From: Phormidesmis priestleyi Ana
Lineage (GTDB): Bacteria > Cyanobacteriota > Cyanobacteriia > Phormidesmidales > Phormidesmidaceae
Direction: 5' to 3'
Assembly (NCBI GenBank): GCA_001314865.1
Contig: LJZR01000017.1
Coordinates: 1 to 64,000, forward strand
Length of the DNA stretch: 64,000 bases
The notes under the pieces were generated by a model, which was not told the DNA's origin, ran no database searches, and saw only the letters and a list, made by a program, of their open reading frames with translations. Within the stretch, counting starts at the first letter, position 1, and each line of letters starts with the position of its first letter. The position numbers and the translations under genes were made by a program. Shown here in pieces: positions 25,028 through 35,766 of this stretch.

Positions 25028-26113
25028 TCAGCCAGCGAGCCGCCCCTTTAGGTTTCGCGCCGCCTTAATCGTCGCGCCAATGAGCCCCACATGCTGATTG
25101 AGCACCACTCGCACCGGCACCTCATCTAGCAAATGGCTCACCCGCCCCTTGGTTTTAAAAGCCTGCATGAACTCACCGGTTGTAATCAGCGCCAAATTTT
25201 TCGCCGTTACCCCGCCGGCAATATACACCCCGCCTCGCGGCAAAAACTTCAGCGAAATATTGCCCGCTTCCGAGCCATAGGCCTTAATAAAAATTTCCAT
25301 TGTTTTTTGCGAAAGCAAATCAGTTTTGTCGGTCGCCGCCTGCGAAATCACCGCCGCCGGATCTTCCAAATTGCGCCGCTGTCCTGCCCTGCGCTCCCAG
25401 GCATCCATAATTTCGCCAATCTCTTTAGACTCACTGGCATACTGGCGATCGCGCAAAAACTGATAGATCGAAATAATGCCCTGCCCTGACACCACCCGCT
25501 CCTCTGACACCCGCGAAATGCCGTGCTTTTCGATCAAATACTTGCGTAGCTGAAACTCCAGCTCCGACTGCGGCGCAAAGTCCACATGGCCCCCCTCCGA
25601 CGGAAACACCGCATACTCCCCACCACAAGGCAGCAAAAAGCCCTGACCTAGCCCTGTACCAGCCCCCAGCACCGCCATGGGTGAGTTGTAATTCGGCACA
25701 CCCGTCTGCAACTCATAAATATCCTCTGGCTGCAAGCCCAGCACGCCATAGCCAATCGCCTCAAAATCGTTAATCAGCTCTACATGGGGAATCTCTAACG
25801 TGCCACTTAAAAACTCACCCCGCAAAAACCACGACAAATTCGTCAGCTGAGAAGTGTTATTCACAATCGGCCCTGCGATCGCAAAACAAGCCACCGCAGG
25901 CTCAACCACCGGCAGAGTCTGCGCTGCGGCCTTTAAAAAAGCCTTCACCATCGGCACAAACTCAGGATAATCCTGACTCGAAAACCGATCCTGATACAGC
26001 ACCTCCAAACCCACCTCATGACTCGCCCGCTGTTGCAGCTCGGCATCATCCACCTTCGCCAACCGCAAAATAGTCTTAGTCCCGCCAATATCACCCGAAA
26101 GCAGCTGTGCCAT
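25028..26113 (-). CDS. glk: Glucokinase
   Basis: A 361-aa ROK-unrelated bacterial glucokinase that makes glucose 6-phosphate from glucose and ATP. Visible motifs are GDIGGTKTILRL (phosphate loop), ELINDFEAIGYG with the catalytic Asp, GAGTGLGQGFLLP, and SEGGHVDFAP. The C terminus holds the adenosine segment GGVYIAGGVTAKN. Length and order are normal. Confidence 0.95.
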   Translation of the reverse strand: MAQLLSGDIGGTKTILRLAKVDDAELQQRASHEVGLEVLYQDRFSSQDYPEFVPMVKAFLKAAAQTLPVVEPAVACFAIAGPIVNNTSQLTNLSWFLRGEFLSGTLEIPHVELINDFEAIGYGVLGLQPEDIYELQTGVPNYNSPMAVLGAGTGLGQGFLLPCGGEYAVFPSEGGHVDFAPQSELEFQLRKYLIEKHGISRVSEERVVSGQGIISIYQFLRDRQYASESKEIGEIMDAWERRAGQRRNLEDPAAVISQAATDKTDLLSQKTMEIFIKAYGSEAGNISLKFLPRGGVYIAGGVTAKNLALITTGEFMQAFKTKGRVSHLLDEVPVRVVLNQHVGLIGATIKAARNLKGRLAG

Positions 26114-26363
26114 AAGTTCTATCTTGATCTGTATTTAATGTCTTCAATATTTCATCAGGAGCCTTATCGCCAGCACCTTCAACAGCGTAAGCAACTATAT
26201 CAAACCCATAACCAAACCCATACTAAGAGGCGTAAAAACTATTCACAATCTCCCACAAGAAAGAACCCCCAGTCCCTACTCCCTACCCCCTAACGCCCAA
26301 TTGCTTTTGCACTTATCTCCCAGAATCTATAAAATGGGGAACTTCTCAAATTAGGTAAGCGCT

Positions 26364-27647
26364 GTGACTCTCACCCCTCTCTCTAAGCCCACAACCTCAC
26401 CCCTTAACGACACTCCCAACAACGCCCTCACCCTCGCCGCCCGTCCCGACAAACTCGGTCGCTTTGGTCGCTTCGGCGGCAAGTACGTCCCTGAAACCCT
26501 CATGCCCGCTCTCAAAGAGCTAGAGGAAGCCTACTATCAGCACCGCGATCAAGCCGATTTTCAAACCGAGCTGAACGGCTTGCTCAAAGACTACGTGGGC
26601 AGGGCGAATCCTCTGTACTTCGCTGAGCGTCTCACCCAATATTACGCACCCAAAAGCAAGGGGCAAAACGGCAGCGGCCCACAAATTTACCTCAAGCGTG
26701 AAGACCTCAACCACACTGGCGCCCATAAAATCAACAACGCCTTGGGCCAAGTTCTGCTCGCCAACCGCATGGGCAAAAAACGCATCATCGCCGAAACCGG
26801 CGCTGGCCAGCATGGCGTCGCCACCGCCACCGTCTGCGCCCGATTTGGGATTGAATGCGTCATTTACATGGGCGTAGAAGACATGCAGCGTCAGGCGCTG
26901 AATGTGTTCCGTATGAAGCTGTTAGGCGCTACCGTCACGCCCGTAAGCGCAGGCTCCGGCACGCTTAAAGACGCCACCTCCGAAGCCATTCGCGACTGGG
27001 TGACGAATGTGGAAACCACTCACTATATTCTCGGCTCTGTCGCTGGCCCTCATCCCTACCCGATGATGGTTCGTGACTTTCACGGTGTGATCGGCACCGA
27101 AACGCGGGCACAGTGCCTAGAAAAATGGGGCGGCAAGCCCGATCTGCTGCTGGCCTGCGTCGGCGGCGGGTCTAACGCGATGGGCCTGTTTCACGAATTT
27201 GTAGAAGACAGCGAAGTGCGAATGATTGGCATAGAAGCCGCTGGCGAAGGCGCTGAAACCGACAAACATGCCGCCACCCTCACTAAGGGGCGAGTTGGCG
27301 TATTGCATGGTGCTATGAGCTACTTGCTGCAAAACAGCGAAGGTCAGGTAACCGAAGCTCATTCTATCAGTGCCGGACTTGACTACCCCGGCGTTGGGCC
27401 AGAGCACAGCTACTTCAAAGATTTGGGCCGCGCTGAATATTACAGCGTCACCGATGCTGAGGCGTTAGAAGCCTTTCAATTGGTGTCCCGGCTTGAAGGC
27501 ATTATCCCAGCGCTAGAAACCGCTCATGCTTTTGCATATTTAGAAACACTCTGTCCTACGCTCACCAATGAGAGAATTGTGATTAACTGTTCGGGGCGAG
27601 GCGACAAAGATGTGCAAACAATTGCAAAAGTGTTGAATTTTGAGTAG
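26364..27647 (+). CDS. trpB: Tryptophan synthase beta chain
   Basis: A 427-aa TrpB, which joins indole and serine using PLP. The PLP Lys is in [14 protein letters not shown], and the phosphate-binding loop is [28 protein letters not shown] marks the N-terminal domain. It starts with GTG; about 25 extra residues precede the core. No trpA or other trp gene is adjacent, as is common in cyanobacteria. Confidence 0.97.
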   Translation: MTLTPLSKPTTSPLNDTPNNALTLAARPDKLGRFGRFGGKYVPETLMPALKELEEAYYQHRDQADFQTELNGLLKDYVGRANPLYFAERLTQYYAPKSKGQNGSGPQIYLKREDLNHTGAHKINNALGQVLLANRMGKKRIIAETGAGQHGVATATVCARFGIECVIYMGVEDMQRQALNVFRMKLLGATVTPVSAGSGTLKDATSEAIRDWVTNVETTHYILGSVAGPHPYPMMVRDFHGVIGTETRAQCLEKWGGKPDLLLACVGGGSNAMGLFHEFVEDSEVRMIGIEAAGEGAETDKHAATLTKGRVGVLHGAMSYLLQNSEGQVTEAHSISAGLDYPGVGPEHSYFKDLGRAEYYSVTDAEALEAFQLVSRLEGIIPALETAHAFAYLETLCPTLTNERIVINCSGRGDKDVQTIAKVLNFE

Positions 27648-27678
27648 TTCATATCTTTTAGGTTGGGGCCGATAGGGC

Positions 27679-27776
27679 CCATTTCTATCGGTCCATTTCT
27701 ATCGGTCCATTTCTATCAGTCCTTTTCTATCAGTCCTTTTCTATCGGTCCTTTTCTATCGGCTCGTTTCCATCAGC
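27679..27776. repeat. 14-bp tandem repeat, seven copies
   Basis: Seven 14-bp units drift from CCATTTCTATCGGT through CCTTTTCTATCAGT to TCGTTTCCATCAGC. It ends 34 bp before the RNase D-like gene, in its leader region. Confidence 0.92.
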
Positions 27777-27810
27777 ATCACAGTTTGTTCTTTTATTTAG
27801 GAGAATTTAG

Positions 27811-28434
27811 GTGGAGAATTTTGAGGTTTGCGATCGCGACATATCCTCGCAGCTACTAGCGCGATACATGCAGGCAGAGGCCATTGCCGTTGACACCGAA
27901 ACCATGGGGTTGAATCCGCTGCGCGATCGCCTGTGCCTAATTCAGCTGAGCGATCCCGATGGCTATGTTAGCGCCATTCGCATCAGTCGCGGCCAAACCG
28001 AAGCCCCTAACCTTCAGCAGCTTTTAGAAGCCCAAACCATCACCAAAATTTTCCACTTTGCCCGCTTTGATTTAGCCACGCTTCAGCATCACCTTGGCAT
28101 CGTCACAAGCCCAGCTTTTTGCACTAAAATCGCCAGCAAAATTGCCCGCACCTACAGCCCCCGCCACGGCCTCAAAGCCCTAGTGCAAGAGTTAGAAGGC
28201 ATTGAGCTAGACAAATCTCAGCAAAGCTCCGACTGGGGCAACGTTAACGCCCTCAGCGAAGAACAGCTCAGCTACGCCGCCAACGATGTGCGCTATCTCC
28301 ATGCCCTGCGTCACAAGCTCACCGACATGCTCAAAAGAGAAGATCGCTGGACACTCTTTCAGCAATGCCTCGCCTGCCTACCCACCTTTGTATCGCTAGA
28401 TCTTAAACAATATAGCGGTATCTTTGAGCATTAA
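27811..28434 (+). CDS. RNase D-like 3'-5' exonuclease
   Basis: A 207-aa DEDDy exonuclease domain without the HRDC domain of full RNase D. Motifs: VDTETMGL (D and E of ExoI), HFARFDLATL (ExoII) and SYAANDVRYL (ExoIII with Tyr). It begins with GTG after AGGAGAATTTAG. Short RNase D forms are common in cyanobacteria and trim RNA 3' ends. It converges on murD with only 8 bp between stop codons. Confidence 0.9.
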   Translation: MENFEVCDRDISSQLLARYMQAEAIAVDTETMGLNPLRDRLCLIQLSDPDGYVSAIRISRGQTEAPNLQQLLEAQTITKIFHFARFDLATLQHHLGIVTSPAFCTKIASKIARTYSPRHGLKALVQELEGIELDKSQQSSDWGNVNALSEEQLSYAANDVRYLHALRHKLTDMLKREDRWTLFQQCLACLPTFVSLDLKQYSGIFEH

Positions 28435-28442
28435 GGGACTGA

Positions 28443-29792
28443 CTACATCTCCCCCAAATACTTCGTACAGACCTGTCTAAAGTCATCTCCCCTGACCTCA
28501 AAGTTGGCATATTGATCAAAGCTGGCACAGGCGGGTGAGAGCAACACCGTTTTAATCGATTGCTGTTTGCAGATATCGGCACTGCGCGCAATGGCTCGAT
28601 CCATCGTTTGAACATCTTCATAATGGGGATAGCCCGCCGCTTGTAACTGCTGCGCAAAAAATTCGGCAGCATCCCCAATCAGTAAAACCATTGCCGCTTT
28701 CTCTTTAATTTGAGCAATCCAAGCAGTGTCGTCCCCATCTTTTGCAGCGCCGCCCGCAATCAGAATGGCAGGGCCAGCGACCGATCGCAAGCCCACTTCG
28801 GCAGCATCGTAGTTAGTCGCTTTGCTGTCGTTAATAAAGTCCACACCGCGCCAGGTAGAGATATGCTCTAGCCGATGAGAAACTCCTGGAAAGGTAGACA
28901 CCCCTTCTGCGATCGCACGAGTATCAATACCCGCCAATTTAGCTGCTGCCACCGCCATCAGTAAATTCTGTTGATTGTGAACGCCAACCATTCTCAGCGC
29001 CCTGGTTTCAACTATTGGCTCACCCTTGTGTATCACCCAGCCCGATTCAATATAGGTATCGGGCATCAAAGGTGCGATCGCCTCTTTCCCATTCACACTC
29101 GTCCAATGCGTATCGGCTGAATATTCCGCCGCCTTGCTGCGCAAATACGGATCATCGCCATTCACAACCGCCGACTGCGACCGAGTTAATAAAGACGCCT
29201 TAATCGCGTAATAATTTTCAACCGTTTTATGGCGGCTTAGGTGGTCAGCCGTAAAGGTAGTCCACAGCCCAATCGTGGGAGCCAAAGAAGAAGAGGCCTC
29301 AATTTGGTAGCTGCTGAGTTCAGCAATGACCCAGTCCGGCGGCTCAGTGAGGGCAAGCTCGCAGGCCGCGTAGCCAATGTTGCCGCAAGCAGGCGCGTTG
29401 AGTCCCGCCGCCTTAAAAATAGCGGCCACCAGGGCGGTGGTCGTGGTTTTGCCATTGGTGCCGGTAATGCCTAACCAAGGCCGATCTCTGAGCGATCGCC
29501 AAGCTAGCTCCATTTCCCCAATGGTTTCAATGCCTTGCTCGCGAGCTTTGATCAAAGCAGGCGCATCCCAAGGCACTCCTGGACTCACTACCAGCAAGTC
29601 CAAATCCGGCCCCGGCGAAAAGGCATGGTTGAGCTTTACCGTAATCCCTTCGGCTTTGAGCCGTTTGGCATCGGACTGGTGGCGTTGGGCAATGCCACTA
29701 TCGCTCAGCGTGACCTGCCAGCCCTGACGAGCAAGCACCTTGGCAGCAGCAATTCCAGATCGACCCAGACCAATCACATGGGCTGTTTTCAT
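28443..29792 (-). CDS. murD: UDP-N-acetylmuramoylalanine-D-glutamate ligase MurD
   Basis: About 449 aa. It adds D-Glu to UDP-MurNAc-L-Ala in peptidoglycan synthesis. The N-terminal [18 protein letters not shown] is the UDP domain, [18 protein letters not shown] the ATP loop, and [19 protein letters not shown] the central-domain motif. The ATG at 29792 gives the family start [10 protein letters not shown]; the frame is open for 38 more codons upstream, but these read as unrelated residues and cross an 18-bp palindrome. Confidence 0.95.
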   Translation of the reverse strand: MKTAHVIGLGRSGIAAAKVLARQGWQVTLSDSGIAQRHQSDAKRLKAEGITVKLNHAFSPGPDLDLLVVSPGVPWDAPALIKAREQGIETIGEMELAWRSLRDRPWLGITGTNGKTTTTALVAAIFKAAGLNAPACGNIGYAACELALTEPPDWVIAELSSYQIEASSSLAPTIGLWTTFTADHLSRHKTVENYYAIKASLLTRSQSAVVNGDDPYLRSKAAEYSADTHWTSVNGKEAIAPLMPDTYIESGWVIHKGEPIVETRALRMVGVHNQQNLLMAVAAAKLAGIDTRAIAEGVSTFPGVSHRLEHISTWRGVDFINDSKATNYDAAEVGLRSVAGPAILIAGGAAKDGDDTAWIAQIKEKAAMVLLIGDAAEFFAQQLQAAGYPHYEDVQTMDRAIARSADICKQQSIKTVLLSPACASFDQYANFEVRGDDFRQVCTKYLGEM

Positions 29793-29814
29793 AGGCTCAA
29801 AATCTTCGCACTTT

Positions 29815-29832
29815 ATATGACATATGTCATAT
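29815..29832. promoter_or_regulatory. Perfect 18-bp palindrome before murD
   Basis: ATATGACATATGTCATAT is its own reverse complement and sits 23 bp upstream of the murD start. The place fits an operator or a 5'-UTR hairpin. No matching copy was seen elsewhere in the window. Confidence 0.5.
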
Positions 29833-29998
29833 TGCTCAGGAGATTGATAGAGGCTGAAAGCCTTACACAACAACAGGCAACATGACCAGAAAAGCAACGC
29901 ATCCATGCTTTTCTATAAGCCGCGATTGTATCGGACTGTGGGTAATTTTGATCACCGATTTGATCCAGAAATTTTGATCCAAAAATGCGACAAAACTC

Positions 29999-32146
29999 TC
30001 AGCTTTTTACAATTTCGCTAAAGTCCGCCAAAACGCGGGCATGGTTACGCAGCAGTCCTAACAAGTTCAGCCGGTTTTGCCGCACGCGAGCATCTTCGGC
30101 CATCACCATGACGCTCGTGTCACCGTCAAAGAAGTTTTCTAAAGCCGGGGCAGCTTGTTCTAAACCCGCAATCAGCTTGCTGTAGTCGCGTTCGGCCTTG
30201 GCCGCTTCCGTTTGCGGCACGAGCTTTTGCAAACTCTCGTAGAGCGCTTGTTCTGAGGATTGCTCAAACAGCTCCGGGCTCACCAAGCCGGTTGGATCAA
30301 GCACATCGGTCTCTAAATCGCCTTGGACGGCGAGCTTAGCGGCCCGGTTAACCGTTTCATACACCCGCGCCAAGCGGCCATCATTGCGAATCGTTTGGAG
30401 GAACTGAGCGCGATCGCGCACATCTAACAAGTCCCTCAGCGCCCTCGCCTGATAGTCAGCATCCTCACCAAACACCGCGTTGATCAAGTCATAGTCAATC
30501 CCCTGGCCATCCTGCAACAGCGTCCGCACCCGCTGCAAAAAGAAGTCGCTCAGCTGCAACGTTAGTTCCTCGGCATTGACACCCGTACGCGCCGAGGCAA
30601 AGCCCTGCACAATTTCAGCGGTAATATGCTGCAAGTTTAGCGCTAGCCCAGCGTCCCAAATAATGCTGACAATGGCATTTGCCGCCCGCCGCAGCGCAAA
30701 AGGATCAGATGATCCCTTTGGCAGCTTACCAATGCTAAAAATGCTCACCAAGGTATCTAGCCGGTCTGCGATTCCCACCACCTGACCGATGGTAGAAGTT
30801 GGTAGGCGATCGCCCGCCCCCCTCGGCAAATAATGCTCAAAAATCGCATCTGCTACTGCTGCGGGCTCGCCACTACCCAGCGCATATTTTTGACCGATGT
30901 AGCCTTGCAGCTCAGGAAACTCACCCACCATTTGAGTGACCAAATCTGCCTTACACAGCTTCGCTGCCCGAGTCGCCAGCTGCTTGTCTGCTTTGCTAAG
31001 GCCCAGCTGATCGCTCAGCAAGGCGGCAATATCGACCACGCGGTTCACCTTGTCGAGCACCGAACCCAGCTGCGCCTCAAAGGTCACCGTCTCTAGTTGA
31101 GGCACATAGGCCTCTAAAGGCCGTTTGCGATCTGCCTCAAAGAAAAACTTGCCATCGGCCAAGCGAGCCCGAATCACCCGCTCATTGCCCTGCGTAATGA
31201 GCGCTGCCTTAGCCGGATCGCCATTAGAAACCGTAATAAAATAAGGCAATAGCTCCTCTGACTCGGCACTGGCATACACCGGAAAATAGCGCTGATGACT
31301 CTCCATTTCCGTAATCGTGACCTGAGTGGGCAGTGCCAAAAACTCATCGTCAAACTTGCCCACCAAGGCAGTCGGCCACTCGACCAAATCCACCACTTCT
31401 GAGAGCAGCGATTCACTCACCGCCGCATGGCCGTTGACCGAGCTAGCCACCTTGGCAACCTGCTGCAATATAGTCTCGCGGCGAGCCGCCGGATCTACGG
31501 TGACATAGGCTTTTTGCAGCGCCGATACATAGTCTTGAGCCTGGTTTAATATAACGGGCTCAGCCGCCAAAACACGGTGACCGTGAGTGGTGCGATCGCT
31601 CACACACACCTCCGATCCATTTTCAATCGTCACGGGCAGCAGTTCGCCATCGAGCAGCGTCACCAGCCAGCGAATAGGCCGAGGAAACCGCACATCGCCA
31701 TCGCCCCAGCGCATAAAGCGATTGCCCTCTAGGCTTAAAATCCACTCTGGCACCATCTCTTGCAGCAGCTCAGCCGTTGCCCGGCCTGCAATCTTTTGCT
31801 GCACAAATACAAACTCGCCCTTACCAGTATCGCGAACTTCCAGCGCCTCTACACTCACCCCTCTAGACGCCGCAAATCCCTCAGCCGCCTTAGTGGGCTT
31901 GCCATCTTTAAAGGCCGCCTTAGCCGGTGGGCCTTTGGCCTCTTCCTCTCGGTCGGGCTGCCGCTCAGGCAATCCGCTAATGAGCACCGCCAAACGCCGA
32001 GGCGTACCGTAAAACTCGAAGCCGTCATTTTTTAAAAAGCTTTCTTCTAGCGCTGCCGGTAGCCTCGATTGCCACTGAGCGAGGGCCTCCGACACAAAGC
32101 TAGCAGGGAGTTCTTCGGTACCGACTTCTAATAAAAACGTAGCCAT
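29999..32146 (-). CDS. glyS: Glycyl-tRNA synthetase beta subunit
   Basis: A 715-aa beta chain of the alpha2beta2 enzyme, which binds tRNA-Gly. It opens with [20 protein letters not shown] and has [14 protein letters not shown], the [13 protein letters not shown] segment, the HD-like middle part and the Ala-rich anticodon domain at the end. The alpha subunit is not in this window. Full length is normal. Confidence 0.97.
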   Translation of the reverse strand: MATFLLEVGTEELPASFVSEALAQWQSRLPAALEESFLKNDGFEFYGTPRRLAVLISGLPERQPDREEEAKGPPAKAAFKDGKPTKAAEGFAASRGVSVEALEVRDTGKGEFVFVQQKIAGRATAELLQEMVPEWILSLEGNRFMRWGDGDVRFPRPIRWLVTLLDGELLPVTIENGSEVCVSDRTTHGHRVLAAEPVILNQAQDYVSALQKAYVTVDPAARRETILQQVAKVASSVNGHAAVSESLLSEVVDLVEWPTALVGKFDDEFLALPTQVTITEMESHQRYFPVYASAESEELLPYFITVSNGDPAKAALITQGNERVIRARLADGKFFFEADRKRPLEAYVPQLETVTFEAQLGSVLDKVNRVVDIAALLSDQLGLSKADKQLATRAAKLCKADLVTQMVGEFPELQGYIGQKYALGSGEPAAVADAIFEHYLPRGAGDRLPTSTIGQVVGIADRLDTLVSIFSIGKLPKGSSDPFALRRAANAIVSIIWDAGLALNLQHITAEIVQGFASARTGVNAEELTLQLSDFFLQRVRTLLQDGQGIDYDLINAVFGEDADYQARALRDLLDVRDRAQFLQTIRNDGRLARVYETVNRAAKLAVQGDLETDVLDPTGLVSPELFEQSSEQALYESLQKLVPQTEAAKAERDYSKLIAGLEQAAPALENFFDGDTSVMVMAEDARVRQNRLNLLGLLRNHARVLADFSEIVKS

Positions 32147-32309
32147 AAGATAAGTTCGCTCAAGGATTCTTCGCTAAAGATTGCTTCGCTAAAGGATTGC
32201 TGCTGTGCGTAAAAAGCCCCTTGATTATACAGATAAGCTCAGTCAGGCAAAGCATTCGTTTGGGTGCTGTTGTGGTGCTTATTTATTGGTTTGTCTGTTC
32301 GTCTTTATC

Positions 32310-32353
32310 GGTTTGCCTTTGGTTTGCCTTTGGTTTGCCTTTGGTTTGCCTCT
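32310..32353. repeat. 11-bp tandem repeat, four copies
   Basis: Four copies of GGTTTGCCTTT, the last with one change, upstream of the DUF3110 gene. A short open frame across it (68 codons) looks like low-complexity chance. Confidence 0.9.
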
Positions 32354-32464
32354 TAAAAGCAGCAGACTAGAGACAGATCAGAGGCAGTCATCTCCGGCAA
32401 CTATCCTCTAAAATCATCGGTACTGACTGCTGCACCCTAATCAATTTGAAAGAACCTACCGCCT

Positions 32465-32860
32465 ATGTCCGTTTATGTCATTTTATTCAACGCTCGCACA
32501 GATAACGAGGGAATGCATTCTTTGCGAGTGGGCGATCGCCATCAGGTCCTCATGTTTGAAGTCGAAGAAGATGCCATTCGCTTTAGCAACTTTTTAGAAG
32601 CGCAAGACTTCCCGCCTGCGACTGTAGAAGCCTTTGACCCAGAAGAAATCGAAGAATTTTGCCAGTCTGCCGGATATGAAGCCATGCGGGTTCCGGATGG
32701 GACGCTGTTAATGCCACCCGAAACTATGGTAGATAAAACCACATGGGACCCTAATGCTACGCCTGAAGAAAATTTATCCCAGGAAGGCCGTGGCAGTATT
32801 CAAGATGCTTCGACGGCTGAAATGGATCGCATTCGCGCCCAGCTTGAAAAGCTCCTATAG
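32465..32860 (+). CDS. DUF3110 family protein
   Basis: A 131-aa protein with the cyanobacterial/plastid DUF3110 pattern: VYVILFNARTDNEGMHSL, LMFEVEEDAIRFSNFLEAQD and FCQSAGYEAMRVPDGTLL. It is acidic and soluble, and its function is unknown. It probably forms an operon with murQ, whose start lies 31 bp downstream. Confidence 0.9.
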   Translation: MSVYVILFNARTDNEGMHSLRVGDRHQVLMFEVEEDAIRFSNFLEAQDFPPATVEAFDPEEIEEFCQSAGYEAMRVPDGTLLMPPETMVDKTTWDPNATPEENLSQEGRGSIQDASTAEMDRIRAQLEKLL

Positions 32861-32891
32861 TACTTTTCGTTTAATACTTTTCCTTTAAATC

Positions 32892-33806
32892 ATGACTGAC
32901 ATGCAAGATCGCGGACATCTCCTTACCGAGCAAAATAATCCTAACAGCCATAATCTGGACGAGCTTTCTACGCTAGAGATGGTGGATGTGTTTAATAAAG
33001 AAGATCAGCGCACGGTAGATGCGATCGCTCATGCCAGAACCCACTTAGCCCAGGCCATAAACCTCGCAGCCGCTTCTATGCGAGAAGGCGGACGACTGTT
33101 TTACATCGGCGCAGGGACGAGCGGGCGCTTAGGCGTGCTCGATGCTGCCGAATGTCCGCCTACATTTTGCACGCCGCCCGAAATGGTGCAGGGCATATTA
33201 GCCGGTGGCGCAGCGGCCCTACTGCGTAGCTCTGAAGCCTTAGAAGACGATGCCGAAGCCGGTGCCGAAACCATCATCGATCACAAAGTCACCAAGCGAG
33301 ATATCGTGGTGGGCATTACCGCAGGCGGCACCACGCCCTATGTGCATGGAGCGCTCAAAGCCGCCAAACAGTGCGGTGCCGGAACCATCTTTATGGCCTG
33401 TGTGCCTGCTGATCAGGTGCCTGTTGATGCCGATGTTGATATTCGCCTGATCGTTGGCCCAGAGGTACTCGCAGGCTCTACCCGGCTAAAAGCGGGCACC
33501 GTGACCAAGCTGGCTCTCAATATTCTTTCCACTGGTGTGATGGTCAAGCTTGGCAAGGTGTATGGCAATCGCATGGTCGATGTTGCCGTAACCAATACAA
33601 AGTTGCGCGATCGCGCCATTCGCATTCTCTGCGACCTCACCGATCTGGATCGATCCGCTGCGGGTGAGTTGTTAGACAGCAGTGATCTTCAAGTAAAGGT
33701 CGCTTTGGTAATGCATTTAGCAGGACTCAAAAAAGGAGATGCGATCGCCGTTTTAAACCAGGAAGATGGAAACTTGAGAGCCGCCCTAGCCAGTGCAACA
33801 GCGTAA
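32892..33806 (+). CDS. murQ: N-acetylmuramic acid 6-phosphate etherase MurQ
   Basis: A 304-aa SIS-domain lyase that splits the lactyl ether of MurNAc-6-P during cell-wall recycling. Signatures: FYIGAGTSGRLGVLDAAECP, GGAAALLRSSEALEDD with the catalytic Glu region, and GITAGGTTPYVHGALKAAK. The end is normal. It follows the DUF3110 gene closely. Confidence 0.96.
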   Translation: MTDMQDRGHLLTEQNNPNSHNLDELSTLEMVDVFNKEDQRTVDAIAHARTHLAQAINLAAASMREGGRLFYIGAGTSGRLGVLDAAECPPTFCTPPEMVQGILAGGAAALLRSSEALEDDAEAGAETIIDHKVTKRDIVVGITAGGTTPYVHGALKAAKQCGAGTIFMACVPADQVPVDADVDIRLIVGPEVLAGSTRLKAGTVTKLALNILSTGVMVKLGKVYGNRMVDVAVTNTKLRDRAIRILCDLTDLDRSAAGELLDSSDLQVKVALVMHLAGLKKGDAIAVLNQEDGNLRAALASATA

Positions 33807-33851
33807 AACAGCGTAAAAACAGCATAAAAACAAAGCTGCTGGCAAAAGCCG

Positions 33852-34256
33852 TTACTGACGCTCTATCACAACCGTGAGGTGAGCTACCATTGCGCCAATT
33901 ACGCCCACTGCTGCAACCACCGGAAAGAGCGCTGCGCCAATCGTACCGCCAATCACCCCGACCGTTAGCGGAATCTCAATGAGCGGGTGACCTTCTTCGT
34001 TTTTAATAATAATGCGGCGAATATTGCCTCGCTGAATCAGCGCTTTAATTTGGGAGACCAGTGCATCGCCTGAAATCTTAAATTCTTCAACCGTTACTTT
34101 TTTTTGGGCCCCTGCTTGAGCCCCTGCCTGAGCAGCACTGTCTTGAGTAGTACTCTCTTGAGCGGCGCTATCAGCAGGCATCACGGTAACATCCGAAACC
34201 TCGATGGGCTTTTCGGGGGGCTTTTCGGGGGGCTTTTCAAAATTAGTCGTCATCAC
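33852..34256 (-). CDS. DUF4342 family protein
   Basis: A 134-aa protein. The first 50 residues are low-complexity with in-frame repeats (EKPPEKPPEKP, AGAQAGAQ). The DUF4342 part has VEEFKISGDALVSQIKALIQ and NIRRIIIKNEEGHPLIEIPL, then a hydrophobic end of about 30 residues likely to span or touch a membrane. Function is unknown. It is convergent with murQ. Confidence 0.8.
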   Translation of the reverse strand: MMTTNFEKPPEKPPEKPIEVSDVTVMPADSAAQESTTQDSAAQAGAQAGAQKKVTVEEFKISGDALVSQIKALIQRGNIRRIIIKNEEGHPLIEIPLTVGVIGGTIGAALFPVVAAVGVIGAMVAHLTVVIERQ

Positions 34257-34553
34257 AAATTCCTTTTGTTTTGTAACGCTTTAAACTTTAAAACCAACTT
34301 ATGAAGAAGCTATGACGATCAGGAATGTGCTTTTAATCGATCAGCAGCAATTCCAAATTTCAACTCGCAGATGCGATTTTTGGCTTAATCCGAAACGAGT
34401 TGTTAGGTTTTAGCCATTCAAGGTTATAGGTCAGATTTGGCCATGATCTGAGGCGAACGAGAAATTAGAAATTAAGGGAAGGGGTTTGGACGTACATAGT
34501 TTGGAATGAGGTTGACTGACGAGCCAGATCGGGAGGTGGATGAGTTTGGCCTT

Positions 34554-35249
34554 TTACTCATCCACCGCTAGGGCTTGACCGAGTTTATGCAGGCGATCGC
34601 GATCTAGTAGCTCAATTTGAGCGCCCTGCATCATAATCAGGCCATCTTGACTAAGGCGATAAAAGGCCCTAGAAATAGTGGCTGGAATCGTTCCTAGTAG
34701 GGCAGCTAGCTGACTTTTAGTAACCTCTAACGTAATGATATTTGACTGGTTTTGAGTCTGACTTAGGTTAATTAAGTGAGCCGCTAAACGCTGTGGCACA
34801 TCTTTAAAGGAGAGTTCTTCGACTAAGCCCGTGAGGTGCCGCAGATGCATAGACAAATTAAGCAGCAGCCGAATAGTGAGGGCAGGATACCGTTGGAGTA
34901 AGTCCAAAAACTCAAACCTCGGAAAAAACAACAGCGTTGAGTCTTCTAACGCTTCGGCTGAGGCTGGATACCTTTTTCCATCTAAGGCAGGAACTTCTGC
35001 AAAATATTCTTGCTCGCTAAAAATATGAAGAATTTGCTCTTTACCCTGAGCGGCTAGTTTGAATATTTTAACGCGCCCCGTTTTTATCACAAAAAAACCG
35101 GTGGCTTCACTATCTTGGGTGAAAACAATCTCTCCCTTTTGATAGTGTTTGAGCTGAACAATCTGTGCCACGTAGGCAATATTTTCTGAGGAGGCGCCCT
35201 GAAATAGCGGCGTGAGTTCTAACCAGTGGTCAAATTCTAATGCACTCAA
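34554..35249 (-). CDS. Crp/Fnr family transcriptional regulator
   Basis: A 231-aa regulator with a cyclic-nucleotide-like sensor (LTPLFQGASSENIAYVAQIV, GFFVIKTGRVKIFKLAAQGK) and a C-terminal HTH (VTKSQLAALLGTIPATISRAF). It has no Fnr-type cysteine cluster, and the helix resembles the DNR/NnrR branch that responds to nitric oxide through heme. It diverges from the haemoglobin gene, with a TTGAC-N4-GTCAA palindrome between them, the class of site bound by Fnr/DNR proteins. Control of glbN and itself is inferred. Confidence 0.9.
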   Translation of the reverse strand: MSALEFDHWLELTPLFQGASSENIAYVAQIVQLKHYQKGEIVFTQDSEATGFFVIKTGRVKIFKLAAQGKEQILHIFSEQEYFAEVPALDGKRYPASAEALEDSTLLFFPRFEFLDLLQRYPALTIRLLLNLSMHLRHLTGLVEELSFKDVPQRLAAHLINLSQTQNQSNIITLEVTKSQLAALLGTIPATISRAFYRLSQDGLIMMQGAQIELLDRDRLHKLGQALAVDE

Positions 35250-35290
35250 TAATTTACCCTACTCAACTTGCCCGGATCATGGCGGCTCAT

Positions 35291-35304
35291 TTGACTTAAG
35301 TCAA
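35291..35304. promoter_or_regulatory. FNR/DNR-type palindromic box
   Basis: TTGACTTAAGTCAA is a perfect 14-bp palindrome matching the TTGAY-N4-RTCAA form. It lies 42 bp before the regulator start on one side and 59 bp before glbN on the other. Confidence 0.7.
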
Positions 35305-35362
35305 GGCGCTGTTGACTTGTTTTTTGTAAGCTGAGTTTGTAAACAAAACATCAAGGCAATAG

Positions 35363-35737
35363 ATGACAACATTGTTTGAAAAGTTAGGTGGCGCCGAGGC
35401 AGTGGATTTAGCTGTTGATAAGTTTTATGAGCGCGTGTTGAGCGATGAGAGAGTGAAGCATTTTTTTGTCAATACAGATATGGAGAAGCAGCGGGCTCAT
35501 CAGAAGGCTTTTTTGACCTATGCCTTTGGTGGTAGCGGTCAATATAACGGTCGCTATATGAGAGAAGCCCATAAGGAAATGGTTGCTAATCAAGGCTTAG
35601 CGGGAGAACATTTTGATGCAATCTCAGAAGATTTGCTAGCTACGCTCAAAGAGATGGGGGTTTCAGAGGAGCTTAGAGCGGAAGTGGCAGCAGTCGCCGC
35701 TGCTCCGCAGCATAAAAAAGATGTTTTAAATCAGTAA
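35363..35737 (+). CDS. glbN: Group I truncated haemoglobin
   Basis: A 124-aa trHb1. FEKLGGAEAVDLAVDKFYERV is the A/B helix region with distal Tyr, FLTYAFGGSGQY is the CD/E turn, and MREAHKEM holds the proximal His. Group I globins bind O2 and NO and can oxidise NO to nitrate. The regulator and operator beside it point to NO or O2 control. The cupin gene follows 29 bp downstream. Confidence 0.95.
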   Translation: MTTLFEKLGGAEAVDLAVDKFYERVLSDERVKHFFVNTDMEKQRAHQKAFLTYAFGGSGQYNGRYMREAHKEMVANQGLAGEHFDAISEDLLATLKEMGVSEELRAEVAAVAAAPQHKKDVLNQ

Positions 35738-35766
35738 AACTTAAGTGCAGGCTATAGGAAAAACAA

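Noticed and set aside
28443-29906. MurD starting 38 codons upstream at 29906
   Set aside because: The added residues are unlike MurD and cross a perfect palindrome; the ATG at 29792 gives the normal family start.
32205-32411. Short hydrophobic frame before the DUF3110 gene
   Set aside because: It crosses an 11-bp tandem repeat, and most of its hydrophobic residues come from that repeat.
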